This document shows positions 28,220 through 44,716 of a stretch of DNA of 64,000 bases, in pieces (the first letter of the stretch is position 1; each line of letters opens with the position of its first letter). This stretch comes from Megachile rotundata. Taxonomy: Eukaryota > Arthropoda > Insecta > Hymenoptera > Megachilidae. A program made the translations under genes and the position numbers. The stretch spans positions 806,001 to 870,000 of the forward strand of contig NW_027473364.1 in the NCBI RefSeq assembly GCF_050947335.1, read 5' to 3'. The notes beneath the pieces are model-generated. The model searched no databases, had not been told where the DNA came from, and worked only from the letters and a program-made list of their open reading frames with translations.

Positions 28220-28534
28220 TTGCGATCACACAATCACGATCACACAGTCACGATCACACAATCACACAATCACACAATCACAATCCCACAATCAGAACCA
28301 CTCAATCACAGTCACACAATCACAATCACACAATCACAATCGCTTCATCACACAGTCACAATCCCACAATCACGATCACACAATCACGATCACACAATCA
28401 CGATCACACAATCCCGATCTCACAATCACACAATCACAATCCCACAATCACCGTCACACAATCACAGTCACACAACCACAATCACACAATCACAATCACA
28501 CAATAACACAGTCACAAACCCACGATCACGCCAT
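28220..28534. repeat. Alpha module 8, array lost, fused to delta-prime
   Basis: TTG at 28,220. After the shared words agtcacgatcacacaatc the sequence jumps straight to delta-prime (cagaacc near 28,293, cgcttcatc near 28,342, cgccatc near 28,529). At 56,958 the same two ends are separated by a further 1,106 bp holding the rest of alpha and its array. Confidence 0.87.
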
Positions 28535-29510
28535 CACAATCACACAATCACAATCACACAATCACAATCACACAATCACAATCACACAATCACAATCACA
28601 CAATCACAATCACACAATCACAATCACACAATCACAATCACACAATCACAATCACACAATCACAATCACACAATCACAATCACACAATCACAATCACACA
28701 ATCACAATCACACAATCACAATCACACAATCACAATCACACAATCACAATCACACAATCACAATCACACAATCACAATCACACAATCACAATCACACAAT
28801 CACAATCACACAATCACAATCACACAATCACAATCACACAATCACAATCACACAATCACAATCACACAATCACAATCACACAATCACAATCACACAATCA
28901 CAATCACACAATCACAATCACACAATCACAATCACACAATCACAATCACACAATCACAATCACACAATCACAATCACACAATCACAATCACACAATCACA
29001 ATCACACAATCACAATCACACAATCACAATCACACAATCACAATCACACAATCACAATCACACAATCACAATCACACAATCACAATCACACAATCACAAT
29101 CACACAATCACAATCACACAATCACAATCACACAATCACAATCACACAATCACAATCACACAATCACAATCACACAATCACAATCACACAATCACAATCA
29201 CACAATCACAATCACACAATCACAATCACACAATCACAATCACACAATCACAATCACACAATCACAATCACACAATCACAATCACAATCACACAATCACA
29301 ATCACACAATCACAAACACACAATCACAATCACACAATCACAATCACACAATCACAATAACACAATCACAATCACACAATCACAATCACACAATCACAAT
29401 CACACAATCACAATCACACAATCACAATCACACAATCACAATCACACAATCACAATCACACAATCACAAGCACACAATCACAATCACACAATCACAATCA
29501 CACAATCACA
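28535..29510. repeat. Plain 14-bp array, copy II
   Basis: About 70 units, unbroken until an extra hexamer near 29,285, acaaacac at 29,312, aataac near 29,357 and aagcac near 29,468. The tail matches 1582-1835. Confidence 0.9.
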
Positions 29511-29563
29511 ATCACACAGTCACACAATCACAATCACACAATCACACAGTCACAATCCAACAA

Positions 29564-31900
29564 TTGCGATCACATAATCACGATCACACAATTACGACCA
29601 CACAATCACGATCACACAATCACGATCACACAATCACGATCACACAATCACGATCACCCAATCACGATCACACAATTACGACCACACAATCACGATCACA
29701 CAATCACGATCACACAATCACGATCACACAATCACGATCACCCAATCACGATCACACAATCACGATCACACAATCACGATCACAATCACGATCACACAAA
29801 CACGATCACACAATCCCGATCACACAATCACGATCACACAATCACGATCACGATCACACAATCACGATCACACAATCTCGATCACACAATCACAATCACA
29901 CAATCCCAATAACACAATCACGATCACACAATCACAATCACACAGTCACACAATCACAATCACAATCACAATCACACAATCACACAGTCACAATCCCACA
30001 ATTGCGATCACACAAACACGGTCACGCAATTACGACCACACAATCAGAGTCTCACAATCACAATCACACAGTCACAATCACACAATCACAATCACACAAC
30101 ACAATCACACAATCACAATCACACAACCACAATCACACAATCACAATCACACAATCACAATAACACAATCACACAACCACGATCACACAATCACGATCAC
30201 ACAATCAGGACCACACAATCACGATCACACGATCACAATCACACAGTCACACAATCACAATCACAATCACAATTACACAATCACACAATCACAATCACGA
30301 TCACACAATCACAATCACACAATCACAATCACACAATCACAATCACACAATCACAATCACACAATCACAATCACACAATCACAATCACACAATCACGATC
30401 ACACAATCACGATCACACAATCACTCAATCACAATCACACAATCACAATCACACAATCACAATCACACAATCACAATCACACAATCACAATCACACAATC
30501 ACAATCACACAATCACAATCACACAATCACAATCACACAATCACAATCACACAATCACAATCACACAATCACAATCACACAATCACAATCACACAATCAC
30601 AATCACACAATCACAATCACACAATCACAATCACACAATCACAATCACACAATCACAATCACACAATCACAATCACACAATCACAATCACACAATCACAA
30701 TCACAGACACAATCACACAATCACAATCACACAATCACAATCACACAATCACAATCACACAATCACAATCACACAATCACAATCACACAATCACAATCAC
30801 ACAATCACAATCACACAATCACATTCACACAATCGCAATCACACAATCACAATCACACAATCACAATCACAAAATCACAATCACACAATCACAATCACAC
30901 AATCACAATCACACAATCACAATCACACAATCACAATCACGATCACACAATCACAATCACACAATCACGATCACACAGTCACTCAATCACAATCCCACAA
31001 TCACAATCGCACAGTCACGATCACACAATCACAATCACACAATCAGAATGACACAATCACACAGTCGCAAATCCACAATCACGATCACACAAACACGATC
31101 ACGCAGTCAGGATCACACAATTACAGTAACACAGTCACACAATCACAATCACAATCACACAATCACGATCACAAAATCACGATCGCACAATCACGATCAC
31201 ACAATCACACAATCACAATCCCACAATCACAATCACACAATCACGATCACAATCACACAATCACAATCACAATCACACAATCACATTCACACAATCACAA
31301 TCACACAATCACAATCACACAATCACAATCACACAATCACAATCACACAATCACAATCACACAATCACAATCACACAATCACAATCACACAATCACAATC
31401 ACACAATCACAATCACGATCACACAATCACAATCACACAATCACGATCACACAATCACGATCACACAATCACGATCACACAATCACGATCACACAATCAC
31501 GATCACACAATCACGATCACACAATCACGATCACACAATCACGATCACACAATCACTCAATCACAATCCCACAATCACAATCGCACAGTCACGGTCACAC
31601 AATCACAATCACACAATCAGAATGACACAACCACACAGTCACAAATCCACAATCACGATAACACAAACACGATCACGCAGTCTGGATCACATAATCACAG
31701 TAACACAGTCACAAAATCACGATCACAATCACACAATCACGATCACAAAATCACGATCGCACAATCACGATCACACAATCACACAATCACAATCCCACAA
31801 TCACAATCACACAATCACAATAACACAATCACGATCACACAATCACAATCACACAGTCACACAATCACAATCACACAATCACACAGTCACAATCCAACAA
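29564..31900. repeat. 2.3-kb beta-gamma-gamma-prime unit, copy II.1
   Basis: 2,337 bp; beta 29,564, plain array about 30,301-30,945 with cagacac near 30,703, gamma 31,048, gamma-prime 31,622. Partner of 1877-4247; the offset moves from 27,687 to 27,653 across it. Confidence 0.85.
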
Positions 31901-34215
31901 TTGCGATCACATAATCACGATCACACAATTACGACCACACAATCACGATCACACAATCACGATCACACAATCACGATTACACAATCACGATCACCCAATC
32001 ACGATCACACAATTACGACCACACAATCACGATCACACAATCACGATCACACAATCACGATCACACAATCACGATCACCCAATCACGATCACACAATCAC
32101 GATCACACAATCACGATCACAATCACGATCACACAAACACGATCACACAATCCCGATCACACAATCACGATCACACAATCACGATCACGATCACACAATC
32201 ACGATCACACAATCTCGATCACACAATCACAATCACACAATCCCAATAACACAATCACGATCACACAATCACAATCACACAGTCACACAATCACAATCAC
32301 AATCACAATCACACAATCACACAGTCACAATCCCACAATTGCGATCACACAAACACGGTCACGCAATTACGACCACACAATCAGAGTCTCACAATCACAA
32401 TCACACAGTCACAATCACACAATCACAATCACACAACACAATCACACAATCACAATCACACAACCACAATCACACAATCACAATCACACAATCACAATAA
32501 CACAATCACACAACCACGATCACACAATCACGATCACACAATCAGGACCACACAATCACGATCACACGATCACAATCACACAGTCACACAATCACAATCA
32601 CAATCACAATTACACAATCACACAATCACAATCACGATCACACAATCACAATCACACAATCACAATCACACAATCACAATCACACAATCACAATCACACA
32701 ATCACAATCACACAATCACAATCACACAATCACGATCACACAATCACGATCACACAATCACTCAATCACAATCACACAATCACAATCACACAATCACAAT
32801 CACACAATCACAATCACACAATCACAGTCACACAATCACAATCACACAATCACAATCACACAATCACAATCACACAATCACAATCACACAATCACAATCA
32901 CACAATCACAATCACACAATCACAATCACACAATCACAATCACACAATCACAATCACACAATCACAATCACACAATCACAATCACACAATCACAATCACA
33001 GACACAATCACACAATCACAATCACACAATCACAATCACACAATCACAATCACACAATCACAATCACACAATCACAATCACACAATCACAATCACACAAT
33101 CACAATCACACAATCACATTCACACAATCGCAATCACACAATCACAATCACACAATCACAATCACAAAATCACAATCACACAATCACAATCACACAATCA
33201 CAATCACACAATCACAATCACACAATCACAATCACGATCACACAATCACAATCACACAATCACGATCACACAGTCACTCAATCACAATCCCACAATCACA
33301 ATCGCACAGTCACGATCACACAATCACAATCACACAATCAGAATGACACAATCACACAGTCGCAAATCCACAATCACGATCACACAAACACGATCACGCA
33401 GTCAGGATCACACAATTACAGTAACACAGTCACACAATCACAATCACAATCACACAATCACGATCACAAAATCACGATCGCACAATCACGAACACACAAT
33501 CACACAATCACAATCCCACAATCACAATCACACAATCACGATCACAATCACACAATCACAATCACAATCACACAATCACATTCACACAATCACAATCACA
33601 CAATCACAATCACACAATCACAATCACACAATCACAATCACACAATCACAATCACACAATCACAATCACACAATCACAATCACACAATCACAATCACACA
33701 ATCACAATCACGATCACACAATCACAATCACGATCACACAATCACAATCACACAATCACGATCACACAATCACGATCACACAATCACGATCACACAATCA
33801 CGATCACACAATCACGATCACACAATCACGATCACACAATCACGATCACACAATCACGATCACACAATCACTCAATCACAATCCCACAATCACAATCGCA
33901 CAGTCACGGTCACACAATCACAATCACACAATCAGAATGACACAACCACACAGTCACAAATCCACAATCACGATCACACAAACACGATCACGCAGTCTGG
34001 ATCACATAATCACAGTAACACAGTCACAAAATCACGATCACAATCACACAATCACGATCACAAAATCACGATCGCACAATCACGATCACACAATCACACA
34101 ATCACAATCCCACAATCACAATCACACAATCACAATAACACAATCACGATCACACAATCACAATCACACAGTCACACAATCACAATCACACAATCACACA
34201 GTCACAATCCAACAA
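31901..34215. repeat. 2.3-kb beta-gamma-gamma-prime unit, copy II.2
   Basis: 2,315 bp; beta 31,901, plain array about 32,641-33,235, gamma 33,343, gamma-prime 33,937. One gaacac word near 33,490 is gatcac in the other units. Confidence 0.85.
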
Positions 34216-35275
34216 TTGCGATCACATAATCACGATCACACAATTACGACCACACAATCACGATCACACAATCACGATCACACAATCACGATCACCCAAT
34301 CACGATCACACAATCACGATCACACAATCACGATCACACAATCACTCAATCACAATCCCACAATCACAATCGCACAGTCACGGTCACACAATCACAATCA
34401 CACAGTCACACAATTACAATCACAATCACAATCACACAATCACACAGTCACAATCCCACAATTGCGATCACACAAACACGATCACGCAATTACGACCGCA
34501 CAATCACAGTCTCACAATCACAATCACACAGTCACAATGACACAATCACAATCACACACCACAATCACACAATCACAATCACACAACCACAATCACACAA
34601 TCATAATCACACAATCACAATCACACAATCACAATCACACAATCACAATCACACAATCACAATCACACAACCACGATCACACAATCACAATCACACAATC
34701 ACAGTCACACAATCACGATCACACAATCACGATCACACAATCACAATCCCACAGTCACAATCACACAATCACAGTCACACAATCACAATCACACAACCAC
34801 AATCACACAATCACACAGTCACAATCCCACAATCACGATCACACAATCACGACCACATAGTCACGATCACACAATCACACAATCACAATCCCACAATCAC
34901 AACCACTAAATCACAGTCACACAGTCACAATCACACAATCACAATCGCTCAATCACACAGTCACAATCCCACAATCACTATCGCACAATCACTATCACAC
35001 AGTCACGATCACACAATCACGATCACACAATCACGATCACACAATCACGATCTCACAATCACACAATCACAACCACTCAATCACAGTCACACAATCACAA
35101 TCACACAATCACAATCACACAATCACCGTCACACAATCACAATCACACAATAACAATCACAATCACGATCACACAAACACGATTACAAAATCACGATCAC
35201 ACAATCACGATCACAAAATCACAATCACACAGTCACACAATCACAATCACAATCACAATCACAATCACACAATCA
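34216..35275. repeat. Truncated beta joined to delta module, copy II
   Basis: Same structure as 6549-7610 at a constant offset of 27,667: third beta, cggtcac, cacaattac, acaatgac, tcataatc near 34,602, delta with catagtc near 34,857. Confidence 0.82.
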
Positions 35276-36267
35276 CACAGTCACAATCCCACGATTGCGA
35301 TCACACAATCGCGATCACACAGTCACGATCACACAATCGCGATCATACAATCGCGATCGCACAATCACGATCACACAATCACGATCACACAATCACGATC
35401 ACAAAATCACGATCACACAATCACGATCACACAATCACGATCACAATCACAATCACAATCACAATCACAATCACAATCACAATCACAATCACAATCACAC
35501 AATCACAATCACACAATCACATTCACACAATCACAATCACACAATCACAAGCACAATCACACAATCACAATCACACAATCACAATCACACAATCACAATC
35601 ACACAATCACAATCACACAATCACAATCACACAATCACAATCACACAATCACAATCACACAATCACAATCACACAATCACAATCACACAATCACAATCAC
35701 ACAATCACAATCACACAATCACAATCACACAATCACAATCACACAATCACAATCACACAATCACAATCACACAATCACAATCACACAATCACAATCACAC
35801 AATCACAATCACACAATCACAATCACACAATCACAATCACACAATCACAATCACACAATCACAATCACACAATCACAATCACACAATCACAATCACACAA
35901 TCACAATCACACAATCACAATCACACAATCACAATCACACAATCACAATCACACAATCACAATCACACAATCACAATCACACAATCACAATCACACAATC
36001 ACAATCACACAATCACAATCACACAATCACAATCACACAATCACAATCACACAATCACAATCACACAATCACAATCACACAATCACAATCACACAATCAC
36101 AATCACACAATCACAATCACACAATCACAATCACACAATCACAATCACACAATCACAATCACACAATCACAATCACACAATCACAATCACACAATCACAA
36201 TCACACAATCACAATCACACAATAACAATCACACAATCACAATCACACAATCACAATCACACAATCA
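35276..36267. repeat. Alpha module 9 and plain array
   Basis: TTG at 35,295, cgcgatc type, long hexamer run at about 35,440-35,497, then about 50 plain units with aataac near 36,222. Confidence 0.87.
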
Positions 36268-36557
36268 CAGTCACACAATCACGATCACACAATCACGATC
36301 ACACAATCGCAATCCCACAATCACAATCACACAATCACAGTCACACAATCACAATCACACAACCACAATCACACAATCACACAGTCACAATCCCACAATC
36401 ACGATCACACAATCACGACCACATAGTCACGATCACACAATCACAGAATCACACAATCACAATCCCACAATCAGAACCACTCAATCACAGTCACACAACC
36501 ACAATCACACAATCACAATCACACAATAACACAGTCACAAACCCACGATCACGCCAT
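36268..36557. repeat. Delta-prime linker, copy II
   Basis: catagtc at 36,422, cagaacc near 36,472, cgccatc at 36,552; same length as 8751-9030. Confidence 0.85.
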
Positions 36558-38396
36558 CACAATCACACAATCACAATCACACAATCACAATCACACAATC
36601 ACAATCACACAATCACAATCACACAATCACAATCACACAATCACAATCAGACAATCACAATCACACAATCACAATCACACAATCACAATCACACAATCAC
36701 AATCACACAATCACAATCACACAATCACAATCACACAATCACAATCACACAATCACAATCACACAATCACAATCACACAATCACAATCACACAATCACAA
36801 TCACACAATCAGAATCACACAATCACAATCACACAATCACAATCACACAATCACAATCACACAATCACAATCACACAATCACAATCACACAATCACAAAC
36901 ACAACAATCACAATCACACAATCACAATAACACAATCACAATCACACAATCACAATCACACAATCACAATCACACAATCACAATCACACAATCACAATCA
37001 CACAATCACAATCACACAATCACAATCACACAATCACAATCACACAATCACAATCACACAATCACAATCACACAATCACATTCACACAATCACAATCACA
37101 CAATCACAATCACACAATCACAATCACACAATCACAATCACACAATCACAATCACACAATCACAATCACACAATCACAATCACACAATCACAATCACACA
37201 ATCACAATCACACAATCACAATCACACAATCACAATCACACAATCACAATCACACAATCACAATCACACAATCACAATCACACAATCACAATCACACAAT
37301 CACAATCACACAATCACAATCACACAATCACAATCACACAATCACAATCACACAATCACAATCACACAATCACAATCACACAATCACAATCACACAATCA
37401 CAATCACACAATCACAATCACACAATCACAATCACACAATCACAATCACACAATCACAATCACACAATCACAATCACACAATCACAATCACACAATCACA
37501 ATCACACAATCACAATCACACAATCACAATCACACAATCACAATCACACAATCACAATCACACAATCACAATCACACAATCACAATCACACAATCACAAT
37601 CACACAATCACAATCACACAATCACAATCACACAATCACAATCACACAATCACAATCACACAATCACAATCACACAATCACAATCACACAATCACAATCA
37701 CACAATCACAATCACACAATCACAATCACACAATCACAATCACACAATCACAATCACACAATCACAATCACACAATCACAATCACACAATCACAATCACA
37801 CAATCACAATCACACAATCACAATCACACAATCACAATCACACAATCACAATCACACAATCACAATCACACAATCACAATCACACAATCACAATCACACA
37901 ATCACAATCACACAATCACAATCACACAATCACAATCACACAATCACAATCACACAATCACAATCACACAATCACAATCACACAATCACAATCACACAAT
38001 CACAATCACACAATCACAATCACACAATCACAATCACACAATCACAATCACACAATCACAATCACACAATCACAATCACACAATCACAATCACACAATCA
38101 CAATCACACAATCACAATCACACAATCACAATCACACAATCACAATCACACAATCACAATCACACAATCACAATCACACAATCACAATCACACAATCACA
38201 ATCACACAATCACAATCACACAATCACAATCACACAATCACAATCACACAATCACAATCACACAATCACAATCACACAATCACAATCACACAATCACAAT
38301 CACACAATCACAATCACACAATCACAATCACACAATCACAATCACACAATCACAATCACACAATCACAATCACACAATCACAATCACACAATCACG
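36558..38396. repeat. Long plain 14-bp array, copy II
   Basis: Marks: cagacaatc near 36,648, cagaatc near 36,810, acaaacacaacaatc near 36,896 and cattcac near 37,079. From about 37,090 to 38,390 I saw no variant (about 93 units). Together with the next block it is 46 monomers (644 bp) shorter than in copy I. Confidence 0.9.
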
Positions 38397-38940
38397 ATCA
38401 CACAATCACGATCACACAATCACGATCACACAATCACGATCAGACAATCACGATCACACAATCACGATCACACAGTCACGATCACACAGTCACGATCACA
38501 CAGTCACGATCACACAGTCACGATCACACAGTCACGATCACACAGTCACGATCACACAGTCACGATCACACAGTCACGATCACACAGTCACGATCACACA
38601 GTCACGATCACACAGTCACGATCAAACAGTCACGATCACACAGTCACGATCACACAATCACGATCACACAATCACGATCACACAATCACGATCACACAAT
38701 CACGATCACACAATCACGATCACACAATCACGATCACACAATCACGATCACACAATCACGATCACACAATCACGATCACACAATCACGATCACACAATCA
38801 CGATCACACAATCACGATCACACAATCACGATCACACAATCACGATCACACAATCACGATCACACAATCACGATCACACAATCACGATCACACAATCACG
38901 ATCACACAATCACGATCACACAATCACGATCACACAATCA
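38397..38940. repeat. CGATCAC-type arrays, copy II
   Basis: About 5 leading acaatcacgatcac units (one gatcagac near 38,440), about 13 acagtcacgatcac units (38,474-38,655), then about 20 acaatcacgatcac units up to ctcaatc at 38,941. Confidence 0.88.
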
Positions 38941-40685
38941 CTCAATCACAATCCCACAATCACAATCGCACAATCACAATCGCACAATCACACAATCACA
39001 CAATCACAATCCCACAATCACAATCACACAATCACACAATCCCGATCACACAATCACGATCACACAATCACGATCACACAATCACGACCACACAATCACA
39101 ATCACACAATCACAATCACACAATCACAATCACACAATCACAATCACACAATCACAATCACACAATCACAATCACACAATCACGATCACACAATCACAAT
39201 CACACAATCACAATCACACAATCACAATCACACAATCACAATCACACAATCACAATCACACAATCACAGTCACACAATCACAATCACACAATCACAATCA
39301 CACAATCACAATCACACAATCACAATCACACAATCACAATCACACAATCACAATCACACAATCACAATCACACAATCACAATCACACAATCACAATCACA
39401 CAATCACAATCACACAATCACAATCACACAATCACAATCACACAATCACAATCACACAATCACAATCACAGACACAATCACACAATCACAATCACACAAT
39501 CACAATCACACAATCACAATCGCACAATCACAATCACACAATCACAATCACACAATCACAATCACACAATCACAATCACACAATCACATTCACACAATCG
39601 CAATCACACAATCACAATCACACAATCACAATCACAAAATCACAATCACACAATCACAATCACACAATCACAATCACACAATCACAATCACACAATCACA
39701 ATCACGATCACACAATCACAATCACACAATCACGATCACACAGTCACTCAATCACAATCCCACAATCACAATCGCACAGTCACGATCACACAATCACAAT
39801 CACACAATCAGAATGACACAATCACACAGTCGCAAATCCACAATCACGATCACACAAACACGATCACGCAGTCAGGATCACACAATTACAGTAACACAGT
39901 CACACAATCACAATCACAATCACAATCACACAATCACACAGTCACAATCCCACAATTGCGATCACACAAACACGATCACGCGATTACGACCGCACAATCA
40001 CAGTCTCACAATCACAATCACACAGTCACAATGACACAATCACAATCACACACCACAATCACACAATCACAATCACACAACCACAATCACACAATCACAA
40101 TCACACAATCACAATCACACAATCACAATCACACAATCACAATCACACAATCACAATCACACAATCACAATCACACAACCACGATCACACAATCACAATC
40201 ACACAATCACAGTCACACAATCACGATCACACAATCACGATCACACAATCACAATCCCACAGTCACAATCACACAATCACAGTCACACAATCACAATCAC
40301 ACAACCACAATCACACAATCACACAGTCACAATCCCACAATCACGATCACACAATCACGACCACATAGTCACGATCACACAATCACACAATCACAATCCC
40401 ACAATCACAACCACTAAATCACAGTCACACAGTCACAATCACACAATCACAATCGCTCAATCACACAGTCACAATCCCACAATCACTATCGCACAATCAC
40501 TATCACACAGTCACGATCACACAATCACAATCACACAATCACCGTCACACAATCACAATCACACAATCACAATCACAATCACGATCACACAAACACGATT
40601 ACAAAATCACGATCACACAATCACGATCACAAAATCACAATCACACAGTCACACAATCACAATCACAATCACAATCACACAATCA
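38941..40685. repeat. Linker, plain array, gamma and delta
   Basis: cgcac words and tcccgatc near 39,042, plain array about 39,091-39,700 with cagtcac near 39,268, cagacac near 39,470 and cattcac near 39,588, gamma at 39,813, caattgcgatc at 39,956, delta with catagtc near 40,365. It keeps one open frame with the sequence before it, but only because stops are absent from the words. Confidence 0.8.
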
Positions 40686-41400
40686 CACAGTCACAATCCC
40701 ACGATTGCGATCACACAATCACGATCACACAGTCACGATCACACAATCGCGATCACACAATCGCGATCGCACAATCACGATCACACAATCACGATCACAC
40801 AATCACAATCACACAATCCCTATCACACAATCACGATCACTCAATCACGATCACACAATCACGATCACAAAATCACGATCACACAATCACGATCACACAA
40901 TCACGATCACAATCACAATCACAATCACAATCACAATCACAATCACAATCACACAATCACAATCACACAATCACATTCACACAATCACAATCACACAATC
41001 ACAAGCACAATCACACAATCACAATCACACAATCACAATCACACAATCACAATCACACAATCACAATCACACAATCACAATCACACAATCACAATCACAC
41101 AATCACAATCACACAATCACAATCACACAATCACAATCACACAATTACAATCACACAATCACAATCACACAATCACAATCACACAATCACAATCACACAA
41201 TCACAATCACACAATCACAATCACACAATCACAATCACACAATCACAATCACACAATCACAATCACACAATCACAATCACAATCACAATCACAATCACAA
41301 TCACAATCACAATCACACAATCACAATCACAATCACACAATCACAATCACACAATCACAATCACACAATCACAATCACACAATCACATTCACACAATCAC
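40686..41400. repeat. Alpha module 10, plain array and long hexamer run
   Basis: TTG at 40,705. Plain units with attac near 41,145, then a pure hexamer run at about 41,273-41,315 in the place where copy I has irregular aatcaac words. Confidence 0.83.
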
Positions 41401-42170
41401 AATCCCACAATCACAATCACACAATCACAATAACACAATCACGATCACACAATCACAATCACACAGTCACACAATCACAATCACACAATCACACAGTCAC
41501 AATCCAACAATTGCGATCACATAATCACGATCACACAATTACGACCACACAATCACGATCACACAATCACGATCACACAATCACGATCACACAATCACGA
41601 TCACCCAATCACGATCACACAATTACGACCACACAATCACAATCACACAATCACGATCACACAATCACGATCACACAATCACAATCACACAATCCCAATA
41701 CCACAATCACGATCACACAATCACAATCACACAGTCACACAATCACAATCACAATCACAATCACACAATCACACAGTCACAATCCCACAATTGCGATCAC
41801 ACAAACACGGTCACGCAATTACGACCACACAATCACAGTCTCACAATCACAATCACACAGTCACAATCACACAATCACAATCACACAACACAATCACACA
41901 ATCACAATCACACAACCACAATCACACAATCACAATCACACAATCACAATAACACAATCACACAACCACGATCACACAATCACGATCACACAATCAGGAC
42001 CACACAATCACGATCACACGATCACAATCACACAGTCACACAATCACAATCACAATCACAATTACACAATCACACAATCACAATCACGATCACACAGTCA
42101 CAATTCCACAATCACGATCACACAGTCACTACCACACAATCACAGTCACACAATCACAATCACACAATCA
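41401..42170. repeat. Beta-type linker, copy II
   Basis: Beta landmark at 41,511, aataccac near 41,698, second caattgcgatc at 41,791, caggacc near 41,996, caattcc and cactacc before the CGATCGC array. The offset from copy I is 26,454. Confidence 0.82.
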
Positions 42171-42429
42171 CGATCGCACAATCACGATCGCACAATCACG
42201 ATCGCACAATCACGATCGCACAATCACGATCGCACAATCACGATCGCACAATCACGATCGCACTAGCACGATCGCACAATCACGATCGCACAATCACGAT
42301 CGCACAATCACGATCGCACAATCACGATCGCACAATCACGATCGCACAATCACGATCGCACAATCACGATCGCACAATCACGATCGCACAATCACGATCG
42401 CACAATCACGATCGCACAATCACGATCGC
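42171..42429. repeat. CGATCGC array 4
   Basis: About 19 units between cgatcgc at 42,171 and 42,423, with cactagcac near 42,262. It has three fewer units than array 1. Confidence 0.9.
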
Positions 42430-43810
42430 ACAATCACAATCCCACAATCACAATCCCACAATCACAATCACGCAATCACAATCACGCAATCACAATCACG
42501 CAATCACAATCACGCAATCACAATCACGCAATCACAATCACACAATCACAATCACACAATCACAATCACACAATCACACAATCACACAGTCACAATCCCA
42601 CAATCCCGATCACACAATTACGATAACACAATCACGATCACACAATCACAATCACACAGTCACACAATCACAATCACAATCACAATCACATAGTCACAAT
42701 CCCACGATTGCGATCACACAATCACGATCACACAGTCACGATCACACAATCACGACCACACAATCACGACCACACAATCACGATCACACAATCACGATCA
42801 CACAATCACGATCACAATCACGATCACACAATCACGATCACACATTCACGATCACACAATCACGATCACACAATCACGATCACACAATCACCATCACACA
42901 ATCACGATCACACAATCACAATCACAATCACAATCACAATCACAATCACATAGTCACAATCCCACGATTGCGATCACACAATCACGATCACACAGTCACG
43001 ATCACACAATCACGACCACACAATCACGACCACACAATCACGATCACACAATCACGATCACACAGTCACGATCACAATCACGATCACACAATCACGATCA
43101 CACAATCACGATCACACAATCACGATCACACACTCACGATCACACAATCACGATCACACAATCACGATCACACAATCACAATCACAATCACAATCACAAT
43201 CACAATCACAATCATCCAATCACAATCACACAATCACATTCACACAATCACAATCACACAATCACAAGCACAATCACACAACCATAATCACACAATCACA
43301 ATCACATTCACACAATCACAATCACACAATCACAAGCACAATCACACAACCACAATCACACAATCACAATCACAATCACACAATCACAATCACACAATCA
43401 CAATCCCACAATCACAACCACTCAATCACAGTCACACAATCACAATCACACAATCACAATCGCTCACTCACACAGTCACAATCCCGCAATCACTATCACA
43501 CAATCACTGTCACACAATCACGATCACACAATCACGATCACACAATCACGATCACACAATCACGACCACACAATCACGATCTCACAATCACACAATCACA
43601 ACCACTCAATCACAGTCACACAATCACAATCACACAATCACAATCACACAATCACAATCACACAATCACCGTCACACAATCACAATCACACAATCACAAT
43701 CACAATCACGATCACACAAACACGATTACAAAATCACGATCACACAATCACGATCACAAAATCACAATCACACAGTCACACAATCACAATCACAATCACA
43801 ATCACACAAT
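42430..43810. repeat. acgc mini-array, paired alpha-prime modules and linker, copy II
   Basis: Five acgc units, alpha-prime at 42,708 and 42,968 (260 bp apart, against 192 bp in copy I), catccaatc near 43,213, and the same delta-like linker with cgctcactc near 43,461. The double attcac of copy I near 16,840 is single here. Confidence 0.8.
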
Positions 43811-44565
43811 CACACAGTCACAATCCCACGATTGCGATCACACAATCACGATCACACAGTCACGATCACACAATCGCGATCACACAATCGCGATCGCACA
43901 ATCACGATCACACAATCACGATCACACAATCACAATCACACAATCCCTATCACACAATCACGATCACTCAATCACGATCACACAATCACGATCACAAAAT
44001 CACGATCACACAATCACAATCACACAATCACGATCACAATCACAATCACAATCACAATCACAATCACAATCACACAATCACAATCACACAATCACATTCA
44101 CACAATCACAATCACACAATCACAAGCACAATCACACAATCACAATCACACAATCACAATCACACAATCACAATCACACAATCACAATCACACAATCACA
44201 ATCACACAATCACAATCACACAATCACAATCACACAATCACAATCACACAATCACAATCACACAATCACAATCACACAATCACAATCACACAATCACAAT
44301 CACACAATCACAATCACACAATCACAATCACACAATCACAATCACACAATCACAATCACACAATCACAATCACACAATCACAATCACACAATCACAATCA
44401 CACAATCACAATCACACAATCACAATCACACAATCACAATCACACAATCACAATCACACAATCACAATCACACAATCACAATCACACAATCACAATCACA
44501 CAATCACAATCACACAATCACAATCACACAATCACAATCACACAATCACAATCACACAATCACAT
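43811..44565. repeat. Alpha module 11 and plain array
   Basis: TTG at 43,832 and about 31 plain units, seven more than in copy I; ends with cattcac near 44,563. Confidence 0.86.
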
Positions 44566-44716
44566 TCACACAATCACGATCACACAATCACGATCACACA
44601 ATCACAATCCCACAATCACAATCACACAATCACAGTCACACAATCACAATCACACAACCGCAATCACACAATCACACAGTCACAATCCCACAATCACGAT
44701 CACACAATCACGACCA

